Position numbers and translations under genes: made by a program. From positions 613,729 through 677,728 of the forward strand of contig NZ_JACHZQ010000002.1 of NCBI RefSeq assembly GCF_014193655.1: DNA of 64,000 nt. Direction: 5' to 3'. Below, piece by piece: positions 46,385 through 55,161 of the stretch. Every line of letters starts with the position of its first letter. Within the stretch, counting starts at the first letter, position 1. Source of the stretch: Rhizobium sp. BK313. GTDB taxonomy: Bacteria > Pseudomonadota > Alphaproteobacteria > Rhizobiales > Rhizobiaceae. The notes below the pieces were generated by a model, which was not told the DNA's origin, ran no database searches, and saw only the letters and a list, made by a program, of their open reading frames with translations.

Positions 46385-46624
46385 CTAACGGCAAATTCGC
46401 TGTTCTGTGACCACCCTGTGGCCGTGGTGCCATTCCTTTACGACCTTTGTAAAACAGTCACGATGGTGATGGCGATAGTCCCAGTCGGCGCGCTCCTGGT
46501 AGTGATGGCGATGATAATAAGGGCCGCCGCCGGTGATAACTTCTACCGAAGCAGCTTGGGATGGAAGACTTGTGGCTGCAAGCGAAGCGAGGGCGATTGC
46601 AGAAGCGATGAGGAACTTGTTCAC
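46385..46624 (-). CDS. Small exported His-rich protein
   Basis: A 79-residue secreted protein read from GTG at 46624 with GGAG 8 bp upstream. The signal peptide (KFLIASAIALASLAATSLPSQA) is followed by a His/Tyr/Trp-rich mature part (YYHRHHYQERADWDYRHHHRD) ending in a basic C-terminus with two Cys. It resembles short periplasmic proteins common in rhizobia; metal binding by the His cluster is conceivable. A longer in-frame start at 46681 lacks a signal peptide at its N-terminus. Confidence 0.75.
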   Translation of the reverse strand: MNKFLIASAIALASLAATSLPSQAASVEVITGGGPYYHRHHYQERADWDYRHHHRDCFTKVVKEWHHGHRVVTEQRICR

Positions 46625-46849
46625 GGGTTTTCTCCGATTGACATTTGCTGTCCTACAACGTCGCTTAGGACGTTGATTCAAAGGTAATCCTGAGCAAATG
46701 AACCAAGCGTGACGGTAGTGTTCATCTAAGCTTCATATCAAAATCGGACTACGAGAAGGGCTTGTCGCCGAAGAGGATATCCCCTCAGGAGCAGAGGACT
46801 GATGCCCGACCGGGGCATGATCTGTTCGACGGGCCGATCCAGCAACCTC

Positions 46850-46995
46850 TGGGACGAGACGGATGTGTTCGATTAGATCGAATGCTTCTACAATGCGAAG
46901 CGTCGTTACTCCCATGCAGGGCTATGTCAGTTCCAACAATTTTGAAACCAAGGTGGGTTAGCTTAACCCCGTATCCGAAAAACCAGCAGCAGGCC
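46850..46995 (+). mobile_element. Remnant of an IS3-family transposase 3' end
   Basis: The + strand reads DETDVFD-stop-IECFYNAKRRYSHAG, which matches the conserved C-terminus of IS3-family OrfB integrase-core transposases, with an in-frame TAG and a later TGA. It is followed by a terminal stretch typical of IS ends (CCGAAAAACCAGCAGCAGG at about 46974-46992). The rest of the element is absent, so this is a decayed fragment. Confidence 0.65.
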
Positions 46996-47066
46996 ATGAC
47001 CCCGAAAGATCCATAGGCGAAAGCCAATTTAAGCTCTTTGGGGCGGCCCCAGAAAACAGGTGTCTG

Positions 47067-47390
47067 ATGGAAGCATGGCTTACACTCTTCCTAATGCTGC
47101 TCGGTACGCATTGGATCTGCGATTACCCGCTGCAGGGCCAATTCCTCTCCGACGCGAAAGCCAAGGGCCCGCTGCGGGTCTATCATCTCATTGCCCATGC
47201 TGGCATTCACGGTGCGGGCGTCGCACTAGTGACGGGGAATGTTTGGCTCGGGCTTGCGGAGTGGGTGCTCCATACCATCATCGATGAGGCAAAGATTCGC
47301 GGTAAGACGACATTCGCTCAAGACCAGGCATTGCATATCGCGTGCAAGCTGCTGTGGCTTGTTCTGGTGATTGTGGACCACAAGCCATGA
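47067..47390 (+). CDS. DUF3307 membrane protein
   Basis: A 107-residue integral membrane protein of the DUF3307 family. It has hydrophobic helices at the N-terminus (LFLMLLGTHWICDYPLQ, with the typical HW-D-PLQ signature), a middle segment (LIAHAGIHGAGVALVTG) and a C-terminal helix (LLWLVLVIVDHKP). The His/Asp pattern of the family is kept. No function is established; no operon partner is visible. Confidence 0.8.
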   Translation: MEAWLTLFLMLLGTHWICDYPLQGQFLSDAKAKGPLRVYHLIAHAGIHGAGVALVTGNVWLGLAEWVLHTIIDEAKIRGKTTFAQDQALHIACKLLWLVLVIVDHKP

Positions 47391-47796
47391 CCAATTAGTC
47401 ACAAGACCCCCGGAGATCACCTTGGCGCGACTGGCCAGAGGCAGCGACCCATGCGACCGGGTGTTGCCGGCCATGATGCTTGCCCTTGTCTGCTCCTATC
47501 TCGTTCCAAGAGGTGAGGGTGTCGCGGTGGAACGAAAAGCCTGCGTGTGAGGGGCGCTGGGTTTTTGTTATCTGCGCCATCGGGTTCGGGCACGCATGAA
47601 AACCGGAGCTCTGGAGAGCTAAGCTGGCCTTTGAACTATATTTTACGCCGATTTCCATTCAGTGAAATGACCATCGAGTAGTAACGGCGCGAATCCCTGG
47701 GACAAAAAAAGTGCGCGATGAAATCATTGTCGTATCGCACAAGTGAACATATGGCTCCTTAGCGTGTTTATATGCGGCTGTGAGGAGGGATTGAAC
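47391..47796. other. Intergenic region
   Basis: About 400 bp between the DUF3307 gene and a very short gene. I see no supported frame in it; its right end carries the G-rich ribosome site of the short gene. Confidence 0.4.
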
Positions 47797-47871
47797 ATGG
47801 ATTACTATGCAACTGTTGCGGTATGCGTCGCCGCCGGGTCGTTTGTCTTCACCATCATAAATATTCGCTAA
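47797..47871 (+). CDS. Very short single-helix membrane protein
   Basis: A 24-residue frame (MDYYATVAVCVAAGSFVF, ending NIR) preceded by a strong ribosome site, GAGGAGGGA, 6-7 bp upstream. It is almost entirely one hydrophobic helix, as in many bacterial small membrane proteins. There is no homology that I know of. The strong Shine-Dalgarno sequence is the main evidence. Confidence 0.4.
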   Translation: MDYYATVAVCVAAGSFVFTIINIR

Positions 47872-48244
47872 AGTTGTGCTTTGAATCGCCTGTCGCTACC
47901 CGCCGTGAGCGAGAGCGGTTATACTTCTGTGGTGATGCGTATGGCAGCCTTACCGCGTCAACCGGACAGGCATGACCGACGGTAGCAGGCTTGCGGAGAA
48001 GACGTGCCGGAGCGCTGACGCGTGCCGAACGTCGCGACTAGGTTGTTCGCGCACCCCATGCCTTGGCCAAGAGGCCAAACTTGCAATAACTTTCAATCCC
48101 CAGCCACTGCGAGGCCGCAAGCCAACCCCGGTCTGCGAATGATTGTGTATTTCCGATTGATACATTACTGCCGTTCGGATTCATCGGCCGGTAAGCAAAT
48201 GAAGGTATCTGACGGAATAACGCAAAGTTTTTGAGTGCCCCGCG
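47872..48244. other. Intergenic region before GGDEF-EAL protein
   Basis: About 370 bp with no supported gene. It should contain the promoter of the rightward GGDEF-EAL gene. Confidence 0.4.
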
Positions 48245-49783
48245 GTGAAAGCCAAGCCCCAATTTCGCAGCCACATCGGCCTGATCCGGCTGCTCCAAGT
48301 GATCGCTATCTCAGCTCTGGCAATGGCACTTGGCCTGAGATTCCTCATCCATTTTAATCCGCATCTCAGCTTCAGCCGCATCATCATCAATCATGGGTTC
48401 GATATCGAGACACTCGTCATTGCGTTCGTTGCGACAGTTGCGGGCGTATTTCGCCTAAGAAGGGCGCGGCAACAAATCGAGGAGCATGATCAGGAGAGGG
48501 AGTCGGTCGTTGAACGCGATAGTCTCACCCATGCGTTTTCGCGCAGTCGTTTCATGGAGCTTCTCGAAGACCGATTGAGTGCAATCCGCACAAGGCAGAT
48601 CGCCAGGAAGCCGACACCCGATTTCACCTTGATGCTGATCGATGTCGACTACTTCAAGCGGATTAACGACACGTTCGGGCACACGGTCGGTGACCGCGTT
48701 CTCAAAACCCTGGTTGAGGTGGCGTCGGCGCGATCGAACTGGATCGTCGGCAGAATTGGCGGCGATGAATTTGCGGTGGTCGCAGACGACACCGACTATC
48801 ACTTGTTGAGCGCCGAGATCGCCAGCTTCATGGATAAGCTGCGGGAGCTGCTGAGACGCGACGATAGTCGTAGCTATGACGGCATATCGATCGGTATCGC
48901 CCAAGCACCACTCCATGCCGGCTTCGCTGACGCTCTGCTAACGCGCGCCGACGTTGCCCTTTACGAAGCCAAACGCAATGGCCGCAATCAGTTCGTTTTC
49001 TTTGATGCGGACATGCAACACAGCCAAATGCGTGAGCGTCAGATCACCCGGAATCTTCGGTCTGCCATTCTTCTCAACCATCTCGCCGTCTATTACCAGC
49101 CTGTGATCGGCAGCGACGGTGAGGTCATAGGTGCCGAAGCGCTTGTGCGTTGGCGTGATCCCATCCGAGGCGCTATCATACCACCCGATGAATTCATCCC
49201 GATCGCAGAGCAGTCCGCATTGATCGACCATCTTGGGGAGTGGGTATTTCGTCAAGTTTGCCGCGACTATGAGCGAAGCGGGTTCAAGGTGATCTCGATC
49301 AACGTTTCCGGCGCGCAATTCCTGCATGATCGTCTTGTGCCGATGCTGCGCGACGTGCTGCGCGAAACCGGATGTCGTGCCGAAATGTTCGTGCTGGAGG
49401 TGACCGAAACAGTTGGCCTCAACGCGACGCCTGCCGTTGTCGCTACCGTAAGCGAACTGAAACGCATGGGCTTCCGTTTGTCGCTCGATGACTTCGGTAC
49501 TGGCAATAGCGGCTTTGCTTTCTTACGCGACATGCCGTTCGATACCATCAAGATTGACAAGAGCTACGTGCAGAAGCTCGCCGACGATCCGATTGCGCAA
49601 GTGTTCGTTTCGGGGGTGGGAAAGCTTGGCGAAACACTCGGCTTCAGGGTCATAGCCGAAGGTATCGAGACCACAGAGCATCACCAACTGGCGCGTCTTG
49701 CCGGGGCCACCGCATTTCAGGGTTATCTGTTTGGACGGCCGGAGCCTTTGAAGCCGGCAATAATCAACGCAAGTGCTGCCTAA
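48245..49783 (+). CDS. GGDEF-EAL cyclic-di-GMP enzyme, two-helix anchor
   Basis: A 512-residue protein. Two N-terminal transmembrane helices (about 9-32 and 46-66) are followed by a GGDEF domain (DVDYFKRINDTFGH, signature GGDEF intact) and an EAL domain (AEALVRWRDP, LDDFGTGNSGF, AEGIETTE intact). Both activities may be retained. It begins at GTG 48245 without a strong ribosome site, so the exact start is uncertain. It is the second such protein within 8 kb; the two differ in membrane part and in the GGEEF/GGDEF variant. Confidence 0.92.
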   Translation: MKAKPQFRSHIGLIRLLQVIAISALAMALGLRFLIHFNPHLSFSRIIINHGFDIETLVIAFVATVAGVFRLRRARQQIEEHDQERESVVERDSLTHAFSRSRFMELLEDRLSAIRTRQIARKPTPDFTLMLIDVDYFKRINDTFGHTVGDRVLKTLVEVASARSNWIVGRIGGDEFAVVADDTDYHLLSAEIASFMDKLRELLRRDDSRSYDGISIGIAQAPLHAGFADALLTRADVALYEAKRNGRNQFVFFDADMQHSQMRERQITRNLRSAILLNHLAVYYQPVIGSDGEVIGAEALVRWRDPIRGAIIPPDEFIPIAEQSALIDHLGEWVFRQVCRDYERSGFKVISINVSGAQFLHDRLVPMLRDVLRETGCRAEMFVLEVTETVGLNATPAVVATVSELKRMGFRLSLDDFGTGNSGFAFLRDMPFDTIKIDKSYVQKLADDPIAQVFVSGVGKLGETLGFRVIAEGIETTEHHQLARLAGATAFQGYLFGRPEPLKPAIINASAA

Positions 49784-49894
49784 CGTTCGACAGTCTTGTG
49801 CTCGCGTGCTCACGAATGCCAAAATGGAGGGCTGGAAATTTTCCCGGCATAGCTGTATTAGATGTCCAGATCCATAAGTCTAAGGGCATCTTGC

Positions 49895-50179
49895 ATGTTT
49901 AATATAGCCGATTCCGCTGCGCTGCTCGATGCGATGTCCAATCCTACGCGCCTGACAATCTTGAGGCTTTTGAGCCAAGGCGAAGTCCGCGTGGGCGAAT
50001 TGAATGAAGCTATTGGCATGACGCAATCAGCGTTGTCGCAACATCTTAGCAAACTACGATCGAGGAACCTTGTCCAAACCCGCCGAGATGCGCAATCGAT
50101 CTATTACAGATGCGAAAGTGCGGCGGTTTTGGCGATGCTGGCAACCTTGCACGAACTTTTCGCCTTTCCGGCCCTATGA
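49895..50179 (+). CDS. ArsR-family helix-turn-helix regulator
   Basis: A 94-residue winged-helix repressor (ALLDAMSNPTRLTILRLLSQGE, recognition helix TQSALSQHLSKLRSRNLVQTRRD, wing SIYYRCE). The start at 49895 has AAGGG upstream; an in-frame ATG at 49862 has no ribosome site. The classical metal-binding ELCVCD box is replaced by REVRVGEL-like residues without Cys, so a non-metal or redox signal is likely. It resembles the BigR/YgaV group only in general layout. Confidence 0.85.
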   Translation: MFNIADSAALLDAMSNPTRLTILRLLSQGEVRVGELNEAIGMTQSALSQHLSKLRSRNLVQTRRDAQSIYYRCESAAVLAMLATLHELFAFPAL

Positions 50180-50189
50180 TCTGTTGTCG

Positions 50190-50510
50190 TTAGATTTTCC
50201 AGTTCCTAATATATGCGGAACGGTTGCGGAACCAAAATAGAACTATCCTAGCGGGAGTCTGAAGGATCCAGGCCGCCTTGGCATAATAAGGCGGTCCGGC
50301 GTTCAAGCTCCGGAATGCATTCGAAATCTCCTCAGGAAACGAATAGATTCTCGCGAGTTGCCAGGCCCGGTTTTCCTGTCCCTTCTTCGCTCCTTCAACG
50401 AAGCTGCGACGCTCCAGAATTCCCTTCTTCTTACTCAGTCTAAAGAGCGCTGATGTCGGACACTGACCCAGTGCGCATTCCCCGCTCCAATGCGAATGAT
50501 GCACCATCAA
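50190..50510 (-). CDS. Doubtful small frame
   Basis: A 106-residue leftward frame I do not recognise, converging on the ArsR gene. The C-terminal half (AWILQTPARIVLFWFRNRSA) has protein-like composition, but there is no clear ribosome site or family match. It may be a fragment or chance. Confidence 0.2.
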   Translation of the reverse strand: MMVHHSHWSGECALGQCPTSALFRLSKKKGILERRSFVEGAKKGQENRAWQLARIYSFPEEISNAFRSLNAGPPYYAKAAWILQTPARIVLFWFRNRSAYIRNWKI

Positions 50511-50527
50511 ATGGCGGGATCAAATAA

Positions 50528-51292
50528 CTAGTGGGCGGTGTAAGCTCCGTCGACCAGATGGTGGCTTCCGGTGATGAAGCTGGCCTGTTCGGACAAGAGG
50601 AAGCACACGAGAGCCGCCACTTCTTCCGGCTTCCCGCGCCGGCCCATCGGTTGAAGCGCCGCCATGCGCCGGGTGCTGGCTAGCTCCAGGTGCTCCGATA
50701 GGAGTGGCGTTTCTATCCAGCCTGGCCCCACGGCATTGATGCGGATCCCCATTCTCGCATACTCCATCGCGGCAACCTTGGTCAGTCCAACAACCCCATG
50801 TTTGGCCGCTGTATATGCCGGTGTGGTCGGCAATCCGACAGAACCGAGAACGGAAGAGATGTTGACGATGGCGCCTCCGCCACGTTCGAGCATAGCGGCG
50901 ATCTCATATTTCATGCAGTAGAAAACGCCATTTAAATTGACGTTTATCAACTTGAGCCAGCTGTCGAGAGGGTAGTCTGCCGTCGCTTTTCGGGCGCCGT
51001 CGATTCCCGCATTGTTAACCGCCAGGTGCAGGCCATCGCATGTCTGGATGGTGAACTTGACCAACTTTTCGACAGCTTCGGGGTCGGCGACATCGATCGC
51101 AAATTCATGGGCTTTGCCTCCATGCGAACGGATCTCCGTGGCGATGCGATGCGCAGCATCGAGGTCTAGATCGGCAACAACGACCTCAGCCCCTTCCTCA
51201 CCGAGTTGCCGTGAAACAGCGGCGCCTATTCCGGAGCCGGCACCGGTTACAACCGCGATTTTTCCTTCGAAACCGAGCTTCATCTTATCCAT
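50528..51292 (-). CDS. Short-chain dehydrogenase/reductase
   Basis: A 254-residue classical SDR. The NAD(P)-binding motif TGAGSGIG lies near residues 16-23, and Asp after the second strand (VVVADLDLD) favours NAD. NNAG follows, then the catalytic Ser (NISSV), Tyr-x-x-x-Lys (YTAAK) and the PGWIETP loop. It is cytosolic and of FabG-like type; the substrate is unknown. It is isolated on its strand. Confidence 0.92.
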   Translation of the reverse strand: MDKMKLGFEGKIAVVTGAGSGIGAAVSRQLGEEGAEVVVADLDLDAAHRIATEIRSHGGKAHEFAIDVADPEAVEKLVKFTIQTCDGLHLAVNNAGIDGARKATADYPLDSWLKLINVNLNGVFYCMKYEIAAMLERGGGAIVNISSVLGSVGLPTTPAYTAAKHGVVGLTKVAAMEYARMGIRINAVGPGWIETPLLSEHLELASTRRMAALQPMGRRGKPEEVAALVCFLLSEQASFITGSHHLVDGAYTAH

Positions 51293-51693
51293 CCCGTTAC
51301 CTAACGCAACCTATTCGAGCATGGGCGGAGGTTTCATGCAAGACGTTTCATCAGTCGTAGAGAACGGCGACGAGCAGGACACGATGAGCCAGGGGTGATC
51401 GGCCAAACTTACTCAAATGGATGCATCCATTTGACAAACAAGGACATCGTTGACGTCTATAGCCGCGGCCCTTTGGCAACGATGGAATGACTTATCTGAT
51501 GGGCTTGCGCTCGATACCGGCGGTTGCGCCACCTATGTCCGGGCCACTGTGGAATAGCTTGGCAACTGCAAACCGAATGCTGACTGTGTCCTTTCTGCAC
51601 TAGGCATCGGTGTTGTTTTCTACTATTAGTGGATGCTTGATAAGTGGAGACTTGTTTTCGACAACCCCTTTGTTGTGAAGAGAGGACTACTTG
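51293..51693. other. Intergenic region
   Basis: About 400 bp between the leftward SDR and a short rightward lipoprotein gene. It must hold both promoters. I see no gene or notable repeat. Confidence 0.4.
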
Positions 51694-51825
51694 ATGAGCA
51701 GGATTCTAATTATGGCACTAGTTGCCTTGTTTTCGGTTGCCAGCCTGAACGCCTGTGGGTCGATTGGTAAAGGCAAGGGGAAGGCTCCGCCACCCGCTGA
51801 AACAGCGGCGCCTGTATATAAGTAA
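51694..51825 (+). CDS. Small lipoprotein
   Basis: A 43-residue frame from ATG 51694, with AGAGGA about 10 bp upstream. It has a hydrophobic leader and lipobox SLNAC at about residues 17-21, then a short Gly/Lys/Pro/Ala-rich tail (GSIGKGKGKAPPPAETAA). It resembles other tiny rhizobial lipoproteins. It would be lipid-anchored; function unknown. Confidence 0.6.
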   Translation: MSRILIMALVALFSVASLNACGSIGKGKGKAPPPAETAAPVYK

Positions 51826-51981
51826 CAACTGACCTTTGTCGGGCGTAAAGGGCAAAGGCTCATTGCGCCCGACATGGTATCCGGCGGGACTGGTATAGCG
51901 GCTCACTGCACGACCAAGAGTGGTTGGTAGGTTGCTTTCCAGGTTTGCGCTCATCAGGGCTTGAAAGATGGAGCATGGGTG

Positions 51982-52563
51982 ATGACGCTTGGAAGAGGCG
52001 GTCTATCGCTTGTAATAATGCTGGCGTTTGTAGTTTCATCATGCCAGACGGAAGACAAAAGTCCCCAACCACATTACATGTCGGACGCTCGTGGCCAGTC
52101 AAAGGTCGCGACGACCAATAACAAGTCCAGCGGGCGCTTTATCGAGTTTCGCTCGCGCTACGCGCTCACCTATGGGCACACCTATGTTATATTCGGGCGC
52201 GCGGACGCGAATGGAAATATGATCGAAAGGGAGGTTGCAGGCCTTGCGCCGGCCTCGCCTGATGCCGCGCCCTACGTCATTGGCCATTTCGTGCCGGTGC
52301 CGGCTACGACCGGGGAAACCGACGGTGACCTGGAAGAGCAGTATAGGTCGGCAAGCTGGCGGGTTATGCTCACGGACGCCAAATACGAGGATGCGGTAGC
52401 GTATATCCGCAAACTTCAGGCGAGAAGCAAACTGTGGGAGGCGTCGGTCTACAATTGCAACGCCTTTGTTGGGGACATCGCGCGACACATGGGGTATAAG
52501 ACCCCCGGCATCTGGCTCAGGCCGCAACAATTCATTACAGATCTGAGAGAGATGAACAGTTAA
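51982..52563 (+). CDS. Lipoprotein with papain-like C-terminal motif
   Basis: A 193-residue exported lipoprotein. The ATG at 51982 has GGAG 8 bp upstream; the leader ends with FVVSSC (lipidated Cys near residue 21). The mature part has SGRFIEFRSRYALTYGHTYVI and, near the C-terminus, YNCNAFVGDIARHMG, a Cys-Asn-x-Phe motif also seen in several cysteine-peptidase-like folds. A catalytic His may be supplied by GHTYVIFG; this is inference only. I do not recognise a named family. Confidence 0.7.
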   Translation: MTLGRGGLSLVIMLAFVVSSCQTEDKSPQPHYMSDARGQSKVATTNNKSSGRFIEFRSRYALTYGHTYVIFGRADANGNMIEREVAGLAPASPDAAPYVIGHFVPVPATTGETDGDLEEQYRSASWRVMLTDAKYEDAVAYIRKLQARSKLWEASVYNCNAFVGDIARHMGYKTPGIWLRPQQFITDLREMNS

Positions 52564-52620
52564 ACGCGATCGGGCAACCAAAATCGATCGCATATCGCAG
52601 AAAGGCTTCGGTGACTTGAT

Positions 52621-53214
52621 TTGAGCATATCGGTAGCTGCTGTTGGCGAGATCGTGTGGGTGCTCGGCGTCGTCACCTGGTATGTTATTCGGTATCCTTT
52701 CGAGCGCCGCGCCAAGCGCGTGCGAGTTGTCAGCAACCGCCGCTCGCTTTCTGAGGCGGTGGGGCTTGCATCTGCTCTCCTCGGCCTCGCGATCTTGCCC
52801 GGCTTCTACGTTGCCACCGGCATCCCGGCTGCGGCCGATTATCCGACGCGCCCGTGGGCCGTCGTCGTCGGAGCGATATTCTTCATCGCCGCAATGTGGG
52901 TCTTTCGCAGAACCCACAAGGAATTGGGTCGGAACTGGTCTATTACGCTGGAGATTCGCGACCAGCACGAACTGGTCTGCGGCGGGCCATACGCTCTCGT
53001 CCGCCACCCGATGTACACCTCTTTCCTGCTTATGGGCCTGGGTCAGGCCTTTCTGCTGTCGAACTGGGTGATGGGGCTAGCAGGCTTGGTCGGTTTCGCA
53101 ATCCTTTTTTTCCTACGGGTGGACAAGGAAGAGCGTATGATGTTGGACGTCTTCGGCCAGCGCTATCGCGCCTATATGGAGAAGACCAAGCGAATTATCC
53201 CTTATCTCTACTAG
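52621..53214 (+). CDS. Isoprenylcysteine-carboxyl-methyltransferase-like protein
   Basis: A 197-residue membrane methyltransferase-like protein with about four to five hydrophobic helices. The C-terminal signature is ELVCGGPYALVRHPMYTSF, then VDKEERMMLDVFGQRYRAYM, as in ICMT/PEMT-type enzymes. It starts with TTG at 52621. It is the first of three closely packed genes (7-bp gap to the E2-like gene). What is methylated is unknown. Confidence 0.88.
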   Translation: MSISVAAVGEIVWVLGVVTWYVIRYPFERRAKRVRVVSNRRSLSEAVGLASALLGLAILPGFYVATGIPAAADYPTRPWAVVVGAIFFIAAMWVFRRTHKELGRNWSITLEIRDQHELVCGGPYALVRHPMYTSFLLMGLGQAFLLSNWVMGLAGLVGFAILFFLRVDKEERMMLDVFGQRYRAYMEKTKRIIPYLY

Positions 53215-53221
53215 AGGTGCA

Positions 53222-54010
53222 TTGATGCAAGGCCGAGCCATCAAGCTTTCGGCGCCACGACGCCTTGTCGGGGACCTTATGAGGTTCTCGATCGGAGTGC
53301 CACGGGTCACGGTGCAGCGGCAGATGAACCTCGGCCCGCTCCAAAAGGCCAGAATGGCGCAGCAAAGCAGGTCTTCCTGGACCGTACTTTTCTTGAAGGG
53401 ATACGCGCTTCTCGCCGCGGAGATACCGGAACTACGGCGCGCTTACGTCAAGTTTCCGAGGCCACACCTGTATGAGTACCCAGTAAGTGTTGCTTCCATT
53501 GCGCACGAGCGCGAGTACGAGGGTGAGCGGGTCGTGCTGCTGAGCTCCATCAAGTCGCCGGAGACCTGCTCCATTGCCGAACTGGAGGCATCGATCCAGG
53601 CGGCGCGATCGCGTCCAGTCCTGGAGATCAAGGAGTTCCGGCGAGCCTTGAAGATTGCCCGCGCTCCAGCGCCGGTCAGATGGCTATTGATGTGGCTTGG
53701 GCTGAATATCGGGCGGAAGCGGGGCCGCTTTTTCGGCACTTTCCAGCTTTCGGTCTATTCCGGCCTCGGGGCAGAATCCCTCAACCCCCTGACGCCCTTG
53801 ACTACGCTTCTCAACTACGGGCCGATCAACGAGGATGGATTGGTCACTGTTCGTATCCACTATGACCACAGGGTCATGGATGGAGCCAATGTTGCGCGAG
53901 CACTGGAGCGATTCGAAAGGATCTTGAACGGCGACGTGGCTGGTGAAGTGAAAAGCCTTGCTCAAAGCGGAGCGGTTCCCAGCCCCGCAGCTTCAGGGAC
54001 GGCAATATGA
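53222..54010 (+). CDS. E2-like (2-oxoacid dehydrogenase type) acyltransferase domain protein
   Basis: A 262-residue protein that consists of the catalytic acyltransferase fold of 2-oxo-acid dehydrogenase E2 enzymes without lipoyl or E1-binding domains. The late motif HYDHRVMDGA matches the E2 DHRxxDG active site. QMNLGPLQKARMAQQ and SSWTVLFLKGYALLA resemble the N-terminal strands and helices. It overlaps the next SDR gene by 4 bases. As a stand-alone acyltransferase its donor is unclear; chloramphenicol-acetyltransferase-like activity is possible (inference). Confidence 0.8.
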   Translation: MMQGRAIKLSAPRRLVGDLMRFSIGVPRVTVQRQMNLGPLQKARMAQQSRSSWTVLFLKGYALLAAEIPELRRAYVKFPRPHLYEYPVSVASIAHEREYEGERVVLLSSIKSPETCSIAELEASIQAARSRPVLEIKEFRRALKIARAPAPVRWLLMWLGLNIGRKRGRFFGTFQLSVYSGLGAESLNPLTPLTTLLNYGPINEDGLVTVRIHYDHRVMDGANVARALERFERILNGDVAGEVKSLAQSGAVPSPAASGTAI

Positions 54011-54897
54011 TCCTGCAAGATAAGTTCCGGCCGGCTGTCGTTGTCGTCGGTGCGTCCCGTGGTATTGGTAGGGCAATCGCCAAAGTCGCGGCTGGCGAGC
54101 GTTCTGCAGTCGTATTAGTTGCGCGTTCGCCGGAGGGCCTGGCCGCTGCCGCGACCGACGTGCGGGAGGCTGGCGGCGAGGCGTTTACGCTTGAGTTGGA
54201 TCTCTTTGCCGGCGACGCGTCGGAGCGTCTGGAGAATTTCCTATACACAAACGGTCTGATTTGCGATGTCCTGGTCAACAGTGCCGGTTATGGTTTGCGT
54301 GGCCCGGCAACGGCACTCCCCATCGATGATCAACTTGGAATCATTGATGTCAACATACGCGCCCTCAGCGACCTGACCCTTCGTTTCCTGCCGGGAATGG
54401 TGAGGCGGGGGCGTGGCGGCGTGCTCAATCTTGGTTCCATAGCCGGGTTCACTTCCGGGCCAAACATGGCTTTATACTATGCCAGCAAAAATTTCGTTCG
54501 CTCGTTTTCGGAAGCGCTCCATCACGAATTGCGTCGCACCGGCGTGATTGTCACATGTGTGGCTCCGGGACCGGTGTCGACAGAATTCCTCGAAAGATCC
54601 GGCGCCGATCGGGCGGCGCTATTCAAGATTTTGCCCAAGCTGGACGCGGAGTATGTAGCCAAACGCGCGTGGCGCGGGTTCAGATCCGGTCGTCGCCTCG
54701 TCGTGCCGGGCATTTCGGCCAAGCTGGCAGCTCTTGTGATCGCGTTCTTGCCTTCCGCAGTTCTGCTGCCCCTCATCGGCCGGTTGCAACGCAGAAGCAA
54801 AGATCCATGTCTTTGCGGTTCGGGCAAAAAATACGTGGAATGTTGTGGTGCCCGCCAAATCCAGCCACGCCACGACCCCCGGCAAACCACGCATTAG
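54007..54897 (+). CDS. SDR with C-terminal SEC-C zinc motif
   Basis: A 296-residue short-chain dehydrogenase (GASRGIGRAIAK, NSAGYGLRGPA, catalytic Ser in NLGSIAG, Tyr-x-x-x-Lys in YYASK, PGPVSTEF). A hydrophobic helix follows (LAALVIAFLPSAVLLPLIG), then a C-terminal SEC-C motif CLCGSGKKYVECCG that binds zinc. The SEC-C tail is normally found on SecA and other unrelated proteins, so the fusion to an SDR is notable. Last gene of the three-gene operon. Confidence 0.9.
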   Translation: MILQDKFRPAVVVVGASRGIGRAIAKVAAGERSAVVLVARSPEGLAAAATDVREAGGEAFTLELDLFAGDASERLENFLYTNGLICDVLVNSAGYGLRGPATALPIDDQLGIIDVNIRALSDLTLRFLPGMVRRGRGGVLNLGSIAGFTSGPNMALYYASKNFVRSFSEALHHELRRTGVIVTCVAPGPVSTEFLERSGADRAALFKILPKLDAEYVAKRAWRGFRSGRRLVVPGISAKLAALVIAFLPSAVLLPLIGRLQRRSKDPCLCGSGKKYVECCGARQIQPRHDPRQTTH

Positions 54898-55161
54898 AAA
54901 TCGCTGATTGGTTTTGATCGAAAAGACTAATATAATCCATCTGGCCTGATCCAACGTGAATCGACCTCGAAGTTGCGATGCTTCAGCAACACAGGCTAAT
55001 GTGCGTGTTGTCACATATTGTCACGTTCTTGCAAACGAAAGGTCGCAACTACATCCTGCCTGGCAGAAGCTTGGCGCTTCGGATTGAGGACTGAAACTTG
55101 GTGTCGGACGAGCTTTTTCTGCTTGATAATCGCACAAGTTCAAATCAAGAACGGAGTTACA

